Part shown: in pieces, positions 28,533 to 37,485 of the stretch
How positions within the stretch are numbered: the stretch's first letter is position 1
How the letters are laid out: each line of letters opens with the position of its first letter
From: Undibacterium sp. Jales W-56
Lineage (GTDB): Bacteria > Pseudomonadota > Gammaproteobacteria > Burkholderiales > Burkholderiaceae_D
DNA: 64,000 nucleotides
Direction of reading: 5' to 3'
NCBI RefSeq assembly: GCF_025548535.1
Contig: NZ_JAJLQW010000002.1
Span: 558,001-622,000, forward strand
The notes under the pieces: generated by a model
Database searches by the model: none
Told to the model about the DNA's origin: nothing
What the model saw: only the letters and a program-made list of their open reading frames with translations
Program-made: the position numbers and the translations under genes

Positions 28533-29942
28533 TTAATCATTCCGGTAAATATCGCGTTTGATCTGCTGCATTTGCTGGCTATAACGGAACTCCCAGCTGC
28601 GCAGCTCCTCCATGCGGTAGGCAGAACCTTGCAAAAATTCGCGCAACTCCTGCCGTTCGCGTTCACGCCTGCGGTCATTACTGGCGGTATCGTTATTGGT
28701 CACACGATTCTTATCATCCTGATCACGCCGGATCTCACGCTCAATCCGCTCCAGGCGGCGAGCGGCATCAGCGCGCCGGTCGTTTAACGAGGCCAGATCG
28801 ATATGAATGTTGCTGAGCTTTCTGGCAATATCCTCGTAGTCCTGGCCTGCATTCCAAGCGCGGCGTACCTGATTTTGCTGGCTGGCTTGACAGACTTCGA
28901 GAGCCATCCGGTGATTGCGGCGGCCAAAAGCGAAGGCATTCTCAGGGCTGCAGTAGACGGCGTTTTGCGCAAACCATGCCTGATTGTAGGTATCGCGCGT
29001 TTGCGGAATCACGAACACATTATTGCGCCGGGCGTTGCTGATGCGCTCTTCGATTTGATTCGGTTGGCCGAAGCCATCTGCATTCCCGGCTTCGCGCCAA
29101 TACTGGATCAGTCTTTGCTCCCATTGCTGCTGGTATTCTGCTTCGCTGAATTTCAAGCCACGCGCCCTGGCATCGGCACGTCGGGTAATCACATCGCGCC
29201 CCTCAGTCGCATCGCTCCAGCCGAGGCGGCGCCAGTATTCGACGATTTCTTTATTCCAGGCTGCTTTATAGGCATCTTCGCGTACCTGCACACCCTTTGC
29301 CTGTGCCGCTTGCGCGTGATTTTTCAGCTCGCTATCCGGCACTCCGTCATGCGCATCCTGAAAACCGGTCTGCGTCCAATACGCATAATTGCCGGCATGC
29401 CAGCCTTGCTGGTAACTGCCTTGATTGAAACCGATCGCCTGGCCGCTGGCAGCCCTTAGCTGCTCGTCTTTGGCGGAACGTCCTGCTTTGCCATCGGTAT
29501 CGCCAACACCATACCAATAGTCGGCATTGCCGCGCACCCAGCCGCGCTGATACGCATCCTGATTCGGCGGTGTGTGATTTTTAACGATGGTGTCAGTCTT
29601 CAACTGCTGCTCATAATTCGAGATTGCCAGGGCACTGATGCCATCCTGCACGCCGACCTGCTCCCAAAAATGCTGATTACCCTGTTGCCAGCCAGCTTGG
29701 TACTGACTCGCAGACTCCTGCTTAATTTTGTCGCCGTCAACCGTCGCACAAAACTGGCGACGCTCCTCAAAGCGCGCATCAAAACCTTGCGCACCGTCTT
29801 TATTGCCGATGAAGTTCCAGTCGCCTACCTTGCAATCCTGCCTCAGATTCATGGTGGTCTGGCAGGCCGCCAATGGCAGAAGCATTACCGCAGCGAGCAG
29901 AAACTTGCGAAAAAATATCAGCATAAATAGCACGGGTTTCAT
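28533..29942 (-). CDS. DUF2799 lipoprotein built from tandem repeats
   Basis: The 469-residue product has a lipoprotein signal ending LPLAAC (Cys about 26), so it is probably anchored in the outer membrane. It starts with a DUF2799-like segment (DCKVGDWNFIGNKDG...). From about residue 75 to 330 it consists of five or six diverged copies of a 45-50-residue unit with the core YQxGWxxGNxxYWxxxGxxDG. The C-terminal 100 residues are a charged coiled coil rich in Arg, Glu and Asp. Typical DUF2799 proteins are much shorter. ATG 29942 is used; ATG 29924 also gives a good lipoprotein signal. Function unknown. Confidence 0.8.
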   Translation of the reverse strand: MKPVLFMLIFFRKFLLAAVMLLPLAACQTTMNLRQDCKVGDWNFIGNKDGAQGFDARFEERRQFCATVDGDKIKQESASQYQAGWQQGNQHFWEQVGVQDGISALAISNYEQQLKTDTIVKNHTPPNQDAYQRGWVRGNADYWYGVGDTDGKAGRSAKDEQLRAASGQAIGFNQGSYQQGWHAGNYAYWTQTGFQDAHDGVPDSELKNHAQAAQAKGVQVREDAYKAAWNKEIVEYWRRLGWSDATEGRDVITRRADARARGLKFSEAEYQQQWEQRLIQYWREAGNADGFGQPNQIEERISNARRNNVFVIPQTRDTYNQAWFAQNAVYCSPENAFAFGRRNHRMALEVCQASQQNQVRRAWNAGQDYEDIARKLSNIHIDLASLNDRRADAARRLERIEREIRRDQDDKNRVTNNDTASNDRRRERERQELREFLQGSAYRMEELRSWEFRYSQQMQQIKRDIYRND

Positions 29943-30442
29943 ATTGGAATACCTGACTAACGTTTGCCGCCCCTGTTTTGTTGACCTTATCACCAACATA
30001 AAACGCCTTCTAACGATACCGCAACACGATGCGACCCGGCTCTCGCAAGGGCTGAGCGCAACACGCCCGGGATCAGCCCTGCTATAAAACGACTTGGCTA
30101 GTCAACTTGACGTCAGGTATTCTTCGCACCTGGACTCGCCCTGTTCAAGCGTTCCTTAATCTTGTTTTAATCTGTTTTAATCTGTTTTAATCTGTTTTAA
30201 TCTTATTTATTACGCCCTACATCGCCATCAAAGATGAATATCAGGAATAACACTGGCTGTTTCATCGACGTACCAGGTCAGGATTTTCTATTTCTATTCC
30301 CCCAATTTTGCAGACTGTCGCATGTTAATGGCAATCACCCGCCGATTTCTTTACAGTAACAACATGTCTTAAATCAGTTTGCTTTGGTAATTCCCTATGG
30401 TTGGCCAAGCAAAAAAGTAACACTTTATTAGAGAATCCCATC
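29943..30442. other. 500-bp gap upstream of the LytS-type kinase, with decamer repeats
   Basis: No gene is seen here. Apart from the divergent promoters expected for the flanking genes, the notable content is a run of 10-bp direct repeats (annotated separately) about 240 bp before the kinase start. Confidence 0.6.
30161..30200. repeat. Four tandem 10-bp repeats (TCTGTTTTAA)
   Basis: Three exact copies of TCTGTTTTAA at 30171-30200 are preceded by a one-base variant pair CTTGTTTTAA at 30161-30170, and followed by the partial unit TCTTATTTAT. The 10-bp period puts each GTTTTAA on one helix face. LytTR regulators bind spaced direct repeats, and a LytTR gene lies downstream, so this is a candidate autoregulatory site (inference). 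Confidence 0.6.
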
Positions 30443-31801
30443 ATGCATCCCAACGCTATCCAAACCGTCAAACAACTTGCCACTGCATTCCTGCATTGGT
30501 TGAGTCAGGCATTTGACAAGACTGCTGCCTGGGTGACTCAGTTATCCTGGTGGAAGTTTTTTTTGTTTGCCTTAATCATGATGATTGCCGGTTCGATCTT
30601 TCAGGACAATATCCTGAGCTCGGAAGACAGTGTCATTGTCACCAATAAAAAAGCCGCAAAAAAAGCCAGCAAGACCAAGAACCTCAATGATGGCGATACC
30701 AATATTGAAATCGACGGTACCGGTATTCATATTCGCAAAAACAAAACGGACGGTAGCGGCAAGCAAATCGAAATTGATGAAAACGGGATCCGTGTCCTGA
30801 AGGAAGCCAGCGTACCGGTACCACCCGCTCCGCCGTCCCCATCGGCAGTCCCGGCGGCACCTGCCGCACCCACGCCTCCCGCCGCACCAGATGCCTCCAG
30901 GCCCGCATCAGCGCCAACTCCGCCAGCCGTGCCAAAAGTTGGTCAGGATGATATCCATATCAAGCTGCCGCCAGACATTGCCCAAGAGATCAGCAATGAT
31001 ATCGAGGACGCGGTGGCAGATGCCGCCGATGAGGAAGTGAAAAGCTACCAGAAGAAATCATCCAAATGGTTTATCAATTTTGTCATGCTCCTGATCTTCG
31101 GTCTTTTAGGCATGAAGGCATTGATGGGCGGTAAAGTCCGGGCAGAAGAAAAAGCCAGGGAAGCAAATCTGTCTGCCGAACGCGAGTCCCTATTGCGCCA
31201 GGTCAGTGAAGCGCAGATGCAAATGATGCAGGCGCAGGTCGAACCGCACTTTTTGTTTAACACCTTGGCATCCGTCGAGCATTTGATCGAGACAGACCCG
31301 CCAAGGGCCGCTGCGATGCAACGCAGCCTGATCTCTTACCTGCGTGCGGTGCTGCCGCAAATGCGCGAGAACGCGACCAAAACCAATCTCGGTCGCGAAG
31401 CCGATATGGTGAAGTCGTATCTCGAGCTTTTAAAAATGCGCATGGAAGAAAGATTGGAAGTCGACTTCAATATGCCAGAGGGATTACGCAGTGCCTGCTT
31501 CCCGCCAATGATGCTGCAATCGCTGGTCGAAAATGCGATTAAGCATGGATTAGAGGTAAAAGCAGAAGGCGGCACGGTGCGCTTCCACGTGGAAGTCGCC
31601 CACAACAAGTTGCGTGTATCGGTCAGTGACGACGGTCTTGGTTTTGGTGCGATGCCTAGCAACGGCACCGGCCTGGGTTTGCAGAATATCCGGGAACGCC
31701 TGAAACTCATTTACAAAGAAAAAGCACAAATGATCATTACACCCAATCAACCAACGGGAGTTTGCGTTACTATAGAAATTCCTTATGAGTTAGCCAACTA
31801 A
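30443..31801 (+). CDS. LytS/YehU-type sensor histidine kinase (His_kinase PF06580 family)
   Basis: The 452-residue protein has membrane helices at about 36-53 and 209-226 that enclose a periplasmic segment. That segment holds two short repeats (NIEIDGTGIHIRK and QIEIDENGIRVLK) and a Pro/Ala-rich stretch (about 124-165). After the second helix come a coiled coil and the kinase core with EPHFLFNTL (His269 as phospho-acceptor), MLQSLVENAIKHG and GLGLQNIRERL. ATG 30443 is chosen with GAGA upstream; an earlier TTG at 30401 has no ribosome site. Its partner regulator begins 17 bp downstream. Confidence 0.9.
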   Translation: MHPNAIQTVKQLATAFLHWLSQAFDKTAAWVTQLSWWKFFLFALIMMIAGSIFQDNILSSEDSVIVTNKKAAKKASKTKNLNDGDTNIEIDGTGIHIRKNKTDGSGKQIEIDENGIRVLKEASVPVPPAPPSPSAVPAAPAAPTPPAAPDASRPASAPTPPAVPKVGQDDIHIKLPPDIAQEISNDIEDAVADAADEEVKSYQKKSSKWFINFVMLLIFGLLGMKALMGGKVRAEEKAREANLSAERESLLRQVSEAQMQMMQAQVEPHFLFNTLASVEHLIETDPPRAAAMQRSLISYLRAVLPQMRENATKTNLGREADMVKSYLELLKMRMEERLEVDFNMPEGLRSACFPPMMLQSLVENAIKHGLEVKAEGGTVRFHVEVAHNKLRVSVSDDGLGFGAMPSNGTGLGLQNIRERLKLIYKEKAQMIITPNQPTGVCVTIEIPYELAN

Positions 31802-31818
31802 TTAACACTGATTCCACT

Positions 31819-32577
31819 ATGCCTACAGCGATACTAGCCGATGATGAAAGACTGATGCGCGACCAATTAAGGTCGCGCCTGGAGCAGGTCTGGCCGGAAC
31901 TGCAAATTCTCGATGAGGCCAAAAATGGCGAGGAAGCGATTCAGCTAGTCGAGAACCTGACGCCTGATTTCGCCTTTCTGGATATCCGCATGCCAGTAAA
32001 AACCGGATTGGAAGCGGCGAAAGAAATTGGCAGCAAAGCGCACATCGTCTTCATCACTGCCTACGACCAATATGCGATTGAGGCATTCGATCACGGTGCC
32101 GTCGATTACGTCTTAAAACCGGCAGATATAGAGCGGCTTAGCAAAACCGTCGATAGGTTAAAAGCTCGCTTGAGCAGCAAAGACGAGCCGAACGATATGA
32201 GCAATATGCTGGCTCAGCTCGCCAGGCAAATGGGTATAGGCACCAAGGTCAATTACCTGCAATGGATACAAGCATCGATTGGCCAGGAGTTGCGCCTGAT
32301 TCCGGTAGAAGAAATTTTATTCTTTCAGTCGGATGAAAAATATACCCGGGTGCAAACGGCAACGTATGAGGCGCTCATCAGGAAACCGGTGCGCGATCTC
32401 GCCGAAGAACTTGATCCGGCCTTATTTTGGCAAATTCATCGCGCCACGCTGGTCAATGCAAAAGCCATCTCGGGTGTCGTGCGTGATTTGCGAGGGCGCC
32501 ACTTAGTGCAAGTAAAAGGACTGACAGAAAAATTAGAAGTAAGCCGCAGCTTTGTACATTTGTTCAAGCAAATGTAG
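31819..32577 (+). CDS. LytTR family response regulator
   Basis: The 252-residue protein has an N-terminal receiver (Asp55 in FLDIRMP, Lys in YVLKPAD) and a C-terminal LytTR DNA-binding domain (about 145-250, with EEILFFQSDEKYT and FWQIHRATLVN). It forms a two-component pair with the kinase gene immediately upstream (17-bp gap). AlgR- and LytR-like members control virulence, pili or envelope genes; its targets here are unknown. Confidence 0.94.
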   Translation: MPTAILADDERLMRDQLRSRLEQVWPELQILDEAKNGEEAIQLVENLTPDFAFLDIRMPVKTGLEAAKEIGSKAHIVFITAYDQYAIEAFDHGAVDYVLKPADIERLSKTVDRLKARLSSKDEPNDMSNMLAQLARQMGIGTKVNYLQWIQASIGQELRLIPVEEILFFQSDEKYTRVQTATYEALIRKPVRDLAEELDPALFWQIHRATLVNAKAISGVVRDLRGRHLVQVKGLTEKLEVSRSFVHLFKQM

Positions 32578-32726
32578 CCTGATTAAAAACTTTGCAGCAC
32601 AACGCCGAACATATCCGGTGCTATCAAGAAAAATTACCTATATTGATAGAAACAGGTAGTGCAGCGATGAGTCTGGCAGATGTGTTATTCATCGTATCGA
32701 CATAACCGCCAGGGACGAGGAGAGCT

Positions 32727-33431
32727 ATGATGAGGAAAATGCAATTATTCCCGATGGCGCTCCTCTGTCTATGCGGACTTCTCACGAATCAGGCACTGTC
32801 CCAGACCAGTTTTCAACTGCGATGCAATAGAGAATTGCCGCAAGCCAGCATCATCGTGACTGAAGCCGAGGGACCCTACTCCATACACAATAATGTGAGC
32901 AGCCGAAAATTGCGCACAATGAGTAGCAAAGCCTATTCCACCGACTATATTCTGGGACTGACCTCAAGACACAGTATTATTCAAATCGATTTTGAGGGCC
33001 CTATGATCGAAGACAAGCAGAATAATCAGGAATGCTTCGCGCCACGAATCGAAATAAGCATGGAGCATCCTGCAATTGATGTCTATGTGAGTAAAGAATT
33101 TCCCGAGAATTCATGCGTCTATAACGAGATTCTCGAACATGAAATGCAGCACGTAAAATTGTATAAAGAAAAATTGCCCGCTTTAGCCGATTTAGTACGT
33201 CAGGAGATGAGCAAACGCTACGCCAATACCCCTTTGATTGGTCCCATAGGAAGAACCAAAGAACAACTCAGCGAAGACATCAACCGTACGTGGATGCCAT
33301 TTATCAAGGCTGAACTGGAAAAAATTGAAGATTTGCAGGCCGCACTTGATTCTGAGGATGAATACACCAGGCTGAGCTGGTCGTGTCTTGGCCAGGCTCA
33401 GACGATCTTAGGTTTTCGCGACCGGCACTAA
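32727..33431 (+). CDS. DUF922 family putative secreted zinc protease
   Basis: The 234-residue product has a signal peptide (hydrophobic core 8-20, cleavage near ALSQ) and an HExxH motif, HEMQH at 138-142, in the context EILEHEMQHVKLYKE. This is characteristic of DUF922 proteins, thought to be zinc peptidases. Several cysteines (33, 103, 130) suggest periplasmic disulfides. Two adjacent ATGs (32727, 32730) follow GAGGAG; either may serve. Substrate unknown. Confidence 0.75.
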   Translation: MMRKMQLFPMALLCLCGLLTNQALSQTSFQLRCNRELPQASIIVTEAEGPYSIHNNVSSRKLRTMSSKAYSTDYILGLTSRHSIIQIDFEGPMIEDKQNNQECFAPRIEISMEHPAIDVYVSKEFPENSCVYNEILEHEMQHVKLYKEKLPALADLVRQEMSKRYANTPLIGPIGRTKEQLSEDINRTWMPFIKAELEKIEDLQAALDSEDEYTRLSWSCLGQAQTILGFRDRH

Positions 33432-33450
33432 ATGCGATCTCGTCAATAGC

Positions 33451-33482
33451 AAAGCCGCAACCACTGATATGGTTGCGGCTTT
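33451..33482. terminator. Hairpin terminator between DUF922 and pit genes
   Basis: AAAGCCGCAACCA pairs perfectly with TGGTTGCGGCTTT around a 6-base loop. The flanking A and T runs are only three long, so it may be a weak terminator in both directions between these convergent genes. Confidence 0.7.
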
Positions 33483-33580
33483 GATGGATAACAATCCAAT
33501 ACTCCCTCTATGAATTTTTAAATAATCCAGTCCTTACTGCGCGATCTACCCTATTTATACAAATTCACTGGGGGGAGTAT

Positions 33581-34591
33581 TTATAAAATATGGAGTCCGA
33601 TCCACCAGGCAATCGCTGCAACAAAAGCGCTGGCAGGGATAGTCAAAATCCAGGCCCAGACAATATTCCCCGCGACACCCCAACGCACTGCCGACATTTT
33701 TTGGGCCGAACCTACGCCAACGATGGCGCCCGTGATGGTATGGGTAGTCGAGACAGGGATCCCGAAATGCGATGCAACAAACAAGGTAATCGCCCCGCCG
33801 GTCTCGGCACAAAAGCCGCCCACAGGTTTTAATTTGGTAATCTTTTGCCCCATGGTTTTCACAATGCGCCAACCGCCAAACAAAGTCCCGAGACCGATCG
33901 ATGCATAGCATGAAATGACGACCCACATCGGCGGCAGAGCGTCACTATTGGAAACGTAACCGGCAGACACCAGCAACATCCAGATAATGCCAATGGTTTT
34001 TTGGGCGTCATTGCCGCCATGCCCAAGGCTGAACATCGATGCGGACACCAATTGCAAGCGGCGGAACCATTTGTCGACCTTCAATGGCGTCGATTTGACG
34101 AACAGCCAGGACACAATCAGCATCATGACGGAGCCCAGGACAAATCCCAATAAGGGCGACACCACAATAAAGATGATCGTGGTCCACAAACCTTTGGAAA
34201 CCAAGGCACCGGTACCGGCCTTGGCTACTGCGGCACCCACCAGGCCGCCGATCAGGGCGTGGGATGAGGAAGACGGGATACCAAAATACCAGGTAACCAA
34301 ATTCCAAAAGATAGCCCCGACTAAAGCACCGAAAATCACATAATGATCAACCACGGATGGATCGATAGTACCCTTACCGATCGTCGCAGCAACTTTCAAT
34401 TGAAAAAACAAGATAGCAATGACGTTAAAAAACGCGGCCATCGCGACCGCTTGCTGCGGCTTTAACACTCCTGTAGAGACCACCGTCGCAATCGCGTTGG
34501 CAGCATCATGGAAGCCATTCATAAAATCAAATAACAAAGCCAGGATCACCAGTAAGGCGATAACGTACAGGCTCATGTGGACGGTTTGCAT
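33581..34591 (-). CDS. Inorganic phosphate transporter, PiT family
   Basis: The 336-residue membrane protein carries both PiT signature repeats: FMNGFHDAANAIATVV near the N-terminus and GHGGNDAQKTIGI in the middle. PiT proteins import metal-phosphate with protons. ATG 34591 (MQTVHMSLY) is preferred to the GTG at 34600. A DUF47 gene lies 145 bp upstream on the same strand, the usual partner of bacterial Pit transporters. Confidence 0.95.
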   Translation of the reverse strand: MQTVHMSLYVIALLVILALLFDFMNGFHDAANAIATVVSTGVLKPQQAVAMAAFFNVIAILFFQLKVAATIGKGTIDPSVVDHYVIFGALVGAIFWNLVTWYFGIPSSSSHALIGGLVGAAVAKAGTGALVSKGLWTTIIFIVVSPLLGFVLGSVMMLIVSWLFVKSTPLKVDKWFRRLQLVSASMFSLGHGGNDAQKTIGIIWMLLVSAGYVSNSDALPPMWVVISCYASIGLGTLFGGWRIVKTMGQKITKLKPVGGFCAETGGAITLFVASHFGIPVSTTHTITGAIVGVGSAQKMSAVRWGVAGNIVWAWILTIPASAFVAAIAWWIGLHIL

Positions 34592-34736
34592 GGAATTCAC
34601 TTCTCTTTTAAGTTCTCATTTCAATTCCCTGAGTCAACCGGGAACGAGCACCTGTTAAAACTATTGCCTAAATATCTTGATCAACTATCTCGCACCAAGC
34701 GAGCAAAGCTGAGTTTGATGACTCAGTTGATGAGGT

Positions 34737-35363
34737 TTAAGCGTTTTCGACAATGATGCCTTCAATGATGTTTGCCACATCTTCGCAACGATCGGTAACC
34801 GTTTCAAGAATTTCGTAAATCGCCTTCAGCTTGATCAGGTTACGCACGTCCGGCTCATCGCGGAACAACTTGGACATCGCCGCGCGCATGACGTGATCTG
34901 CATCCGATTCCAGGCGATCGATTTCCTCGCAGATGGAGAGCATCTGACGCGAGTTCGCCATATTCGGCAATAATGCCACCGCATCCTTGACCTTTTCAGC
35001 GCAAGCGAGGCACAACTCCGCCAGGCGCTTCGCTTCAGGCGTGATCTCACGAATATCGTACAAAGAAATGGTTTGGGCAGCGTCCTCCAGCAGATCGAGA
35101 ATATCGTCCATACGCGTGATCAGCTTATGGATATCGTCTCGATCTATTGGAGTAATGAATGTCTTGTGCAAGAGCTCGATAGTGTTGTAAGTGACCGTAT
35201 CCGCCTGTTTTTCAATCGCTTCGATCGCATGAACCCTGATTTCCAGATCATCAAAATTAGTCATCAGAGCGACCATTTCTTTTGATCCTTTGACACACAA
35301 TTCAGCATGCTGATTAAAGAGTTCAAAAAACTTTCCCTCTGTAGGCATCAATCGTCCAAACAT
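34737..35363 (-). CDS. DUF47 family (PhoU-like) Pit accessory protein
   Basis: The 208-residue, all-helical protein belongs to the DUF47/PhoU-like group (TKxxDRDDIHxLxxRMDD-type core seen as TPIDRDDIHKLITRMDDILD). These proteins regulate the adjacent Pit transporter. The ATG at 35363 begins MFGRLMPTEGKFFELF, the standard N-terminus. It lies downstream of dnaB, with a strong inverted repeat in between. Confidence 0.93.
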   Translation of the reverse strand: MFGRLMPTEGKFFELFNQHAELCVKGSKEMVALMTNFDDLEIRVHAIEAIEKQADTVTYNTIELLHKTFITPIDRDDIHKLITRMDDILDLLEDAAQTISLYDIREITPEAKRLAELCLACAEKVKDAVALLPNMANSRQMLSICEEIDRLESDADHVMRAAMSKLFRDEPDVRNLIKLKAIYEILETVTDRCEDVANIIEGIIVENA

Positions 35364-35400
35364 TTTTTTCTCACTAAAGTAGTAACACTAAAATTGTGTC

Positions 35401-35429
35401 GAAGTTACAGGGGTGTTCCCTATAACTTC
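35401..35429 (-). promoter_or_regulatory. 12-bp inverted repeat between dnaB and the DUF47-pit operon
   Basis: GAAGTTACAGGG and CCCTATAACTTC are complementary at 11 of 12 positions around a 5-base spacer. The site is 38 bp upstream of the DUF47 start codon and 60 bp after the dnaB stop. It may be an operator for phosphate uptake or a poor terminator of dnaB; the following bases lack a T-tract, which favours the operator reading. Confidence 0.45.
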
Positions 35430-35488
35430 AGACGCTTTTCAATATTGAATAAATTTACTAAAACCAACTGCGAAGAACGAAACTAGAA

Positions 35489-36886
35489 CTATTCGTTATC
35501 GCCATAAATAGACAATGAACCTGTGTAGTTGTCGAACTTGGTGTACTCGCCCAGGAAGGTCAGGCGTACGCTACCGATTGGACCGTTACGCTGCTTACCG
35601 ATAATAATCTCAGCGGTACCTTTGTCGGGCGAATCCGGGTTATATACCTGGTCGCGATAAATAAACAAGATCACATCCGCATCCTGCTCAATCGCACCTG
35701 ACTCACGCAAATCTGACATGACGGGACGTTTATTCGGGCGCTGCTCAAGTGAGCGATTCAACTGGGATAATGCAATGACCGGGCATTGCAATTCTTTCGC
35801 CAGGCCTTTTAAACTACGGGATATTTCAGAAATTTCCGTCGCACGATTTTCACCACTGGAATTACCCGACATCAATTGCAAGTAATCGATAATGATCAAA
35901 CCCAATTTGCCACATTGACGCGACAAACGACGTGAGCGGGCGCGCAACTCGATTGAACTGAGCGCCGGAGTCTCATCGATATACAACTGCGCATCGTTCA
36001 TCTTTTGAATCGCATGCGTCAAACGCGGCCAGTCCTCATCGACCAGACGTCCTGTACGCAAGCGATGCTGATCCAGGCGACCGACCGACCCCAGCATACG
36101 CATCGCTAATTGCGCACCACCCATCTCCATCGAAAACACGGCAACCGGCAAACCGCTTTCGATAGCGACATTTTCGCCGATATTGATAGAAAACGCAGTT
36201 TTACCCATCGATGGACGGCCTGCAACGATGATCAAATCGCCCGGCTGCAAACCAGAAGTCATGCGATCCAGATCCGCAAAACCCGTCGGGACGCCGGTAA
36301 TATCACTCGTATGGTCGCGGTTATACAGTTCATCAATACGCTCTACGACTTGCGTCAGTAAAGGTTGGATCGCCGTAAAGCCTTGCGCACCGCGTGCGCC
36401 CTCTTCGGCAATCGCAAAGATTTTCGACTCGGCCTCGTCCAGCATCTGCTTGACTTCTTTGCCTTGCGGATTAAACGCATTGCCGGCAATTTCATCCGAG
36501 ACCGAGATCAACTTACGGAGCACGCCACGGTCACGCACAATCTCGGCATAGCGACGAATGTTTGCCGCAGAAGGGGTATTTTGCGCCAACGCATTCAGAT
36601 AGGTCAGGCCACCAGCATCATCGGCTTTATTGATGCCGGTTAAGGCCTCATACACCGTGATCACGTCGGCCGGCTTGGTCGCATTAATCAGCTTAACGAT
36701 CGCCTGGAAAATAATACGATGATCGTAGCGATAGAAATCATCCTCACGAATGAAGTCAGCAATCCTGTCCCAGGCCGCGTTATCTAACAGTAGACCTCCC
36801 AACACAGATTGCTCTGCCTCGATGGAATGTGGGGGTACGCGAATGGAGTCTAACTGCGGATCGGAAGGTGCTTTCATGGCGCGCAT
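35489..36886 (-). CDS. dnaB: Replicative DNA helicase DnaB
   Basis: The 465-residue hexameric helicase unwinds DNA at the replication fork. The N-terminal primase-binding domain (VPPHSIEAEQSVLGGLLLDN) and the RecA-like core with Walker A GRPSMGKTAF and IIIDYLQLM are intact; no intein is present. The start could be ATG 36886 (with AAGG 4 bases upstream) or ATG 36877. A TATAAT hexamer overlaps the first ATG, so a promoter there would favour the second. Confidence 0.96.
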   Translation of the reverse strand: MRAMKAPSDPQLDSIRVPPHSIEAEQSVLGGLLLDNAAWDRIADFIREDDFYRYDHRIIFQAIVKLINATKPADVITVYEALTGINKADDAGGLTYLNALAQNTPSAANIRRYAEIVRDRGVLRKLISVSDEIAGNAFNPQGKEVKQMLDEAESKIFAIAEEGARGAQGFTAIQPLLTQVVERIDELYNRDHTSDITGVPTGFADLDRMTSGLQPGDLIIVAGRPSMGKTAFSINIGENVAIESGLPVAVFSMEMGGAQLAMRMLGSVGRLDQHRLRTGRLVDEDWPRLTHAIQKMNDAQLYIDETPALSSIELRARSRRLSRQCGKLGLIIIDYLQLMSGNSSGENRATEISEISRSLKGLAKELQCPVIALSQLNRSLEQRPNKRPVMSDLRESGAIEQDADVILFIYRDQVYNPDSPDKGTAEIIIGKQRNGPIGSVRLTFLGEYTKFDNYTGSLSIYGDNE

Positions 36887-36959
36887 TATACCTTTTTATT
36901 CAAGCTCAAAAACAAAGAAAACACAGCGAACAGCTCACCTGAAACACAATTTATAACGC

Positions 36960-36988
36960 AAAAAAAGCCGGGCAAGCCCGGCTTTTTT
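36960..36988. terminator. Intrinsic terminator of the rpsF-rplI operon
   Basis: AAAAAAGCCGGGC and its complement form a GC-rich perfect stem with a 2-base AA loop and a T6 tail. It lies 17 bp after the rplI stop and separates the ribosomal operon from dnaB. The A-tract on the other side makes it potentially bidirectional. Confidence 0.93.
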
Positions 36989-37005
36989 GAAACTGAAATG
37001 GCGTA

Positions 37006-37458
37006 TTAAGCGTGCTCGCCCAATACAGCAACAGTGACATTCACAACCACGTCTGTGTGCAATGCGACTGCAACAGAGTAATCGCCAACGATTTTCAATG
37101 GGCCTTGTGGCATACGGATCTGTGCTTTTTCAACCGCAAAACCTTGTTTAACCAGGGCTTCAGCGATGTCGAAGTTAGTCACAGAACCGAACAAACGGCC
37201 ATCAACGCCAGATTTTTGTGAGATCTGAACCGTCAGACCTGACAGTTTTTCGCCCGCAGCTTGCGCTACAGCCAAACGCTCGGCAGCAGCTTTTTCCAAG
37301 TCTGCACGTTTCGCTTCGAACTCAGCGATTGCAGCAGCGGTTGCGCGACGAGCCATACGTTGCGGGATCAAGAAGTTACGTGCGTAACCGTCTTTAACTT
37401 TAACTACATCGCCCAGATTGCCGAGATTAACGACTTTATCAATCAGAATAACTTGCAT
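37006..37458 (-). CDS. rplI: 50S ribosomal protein L9
   Basis: The 150-residue protein shows the L9 N-terminal domain ([31 protein letters not shown]), the long connecting helix and the C-terminal RNA-binding domain ([14 protein letters not shown]). It ends the S6 operon, which here reads rpsF-priB-rpsR-rplI. Confidence 0.98.
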   Translation of the reverse strand: MQVILIDKVVNLGNLGDVVKVKDGYARNFLIPQRMARRATAAAIAEFEAKRADLEKAAAERLAVAQAAGEKLSGLTVQISQKSGVDGRLFGSVTNFDIAEALVKQGFAVEKAQIRMPQGPLKIVGDYSVAVALHTDVVVNVTVAVLGEHA

Positions 37459-37485
37459 ATTTTTCTCCTAGTACCTTGTCGTCAA

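Noticed and set aside
28803-29459. 218-codon hydrophobic frame opposite the DUF2799 gene
   Set aside because: It is the complement of a repeat-rich coding sequence; the apparent hydrophobicity reflects the polar codons of the real gene.
30161-30200. Decamer repeats as a CRISPR or plasmid iteron array
   Set aside because: There are no spacers between units as in CRISPR, and no replication gene is adjacent; units are too short for typical iterons.
30401-30442. TTG start at 30401 for the LytS-type kinase
   Set aside because: The preceding bases lack a ribosome site, while ATG 30443 has GAGA at a suitable distance.
35489-36886. Intein in dnaB
   Set aside because: DnaB often hosts inteins, but the frame is of normal length with uninterrupted Walker A and B regions.
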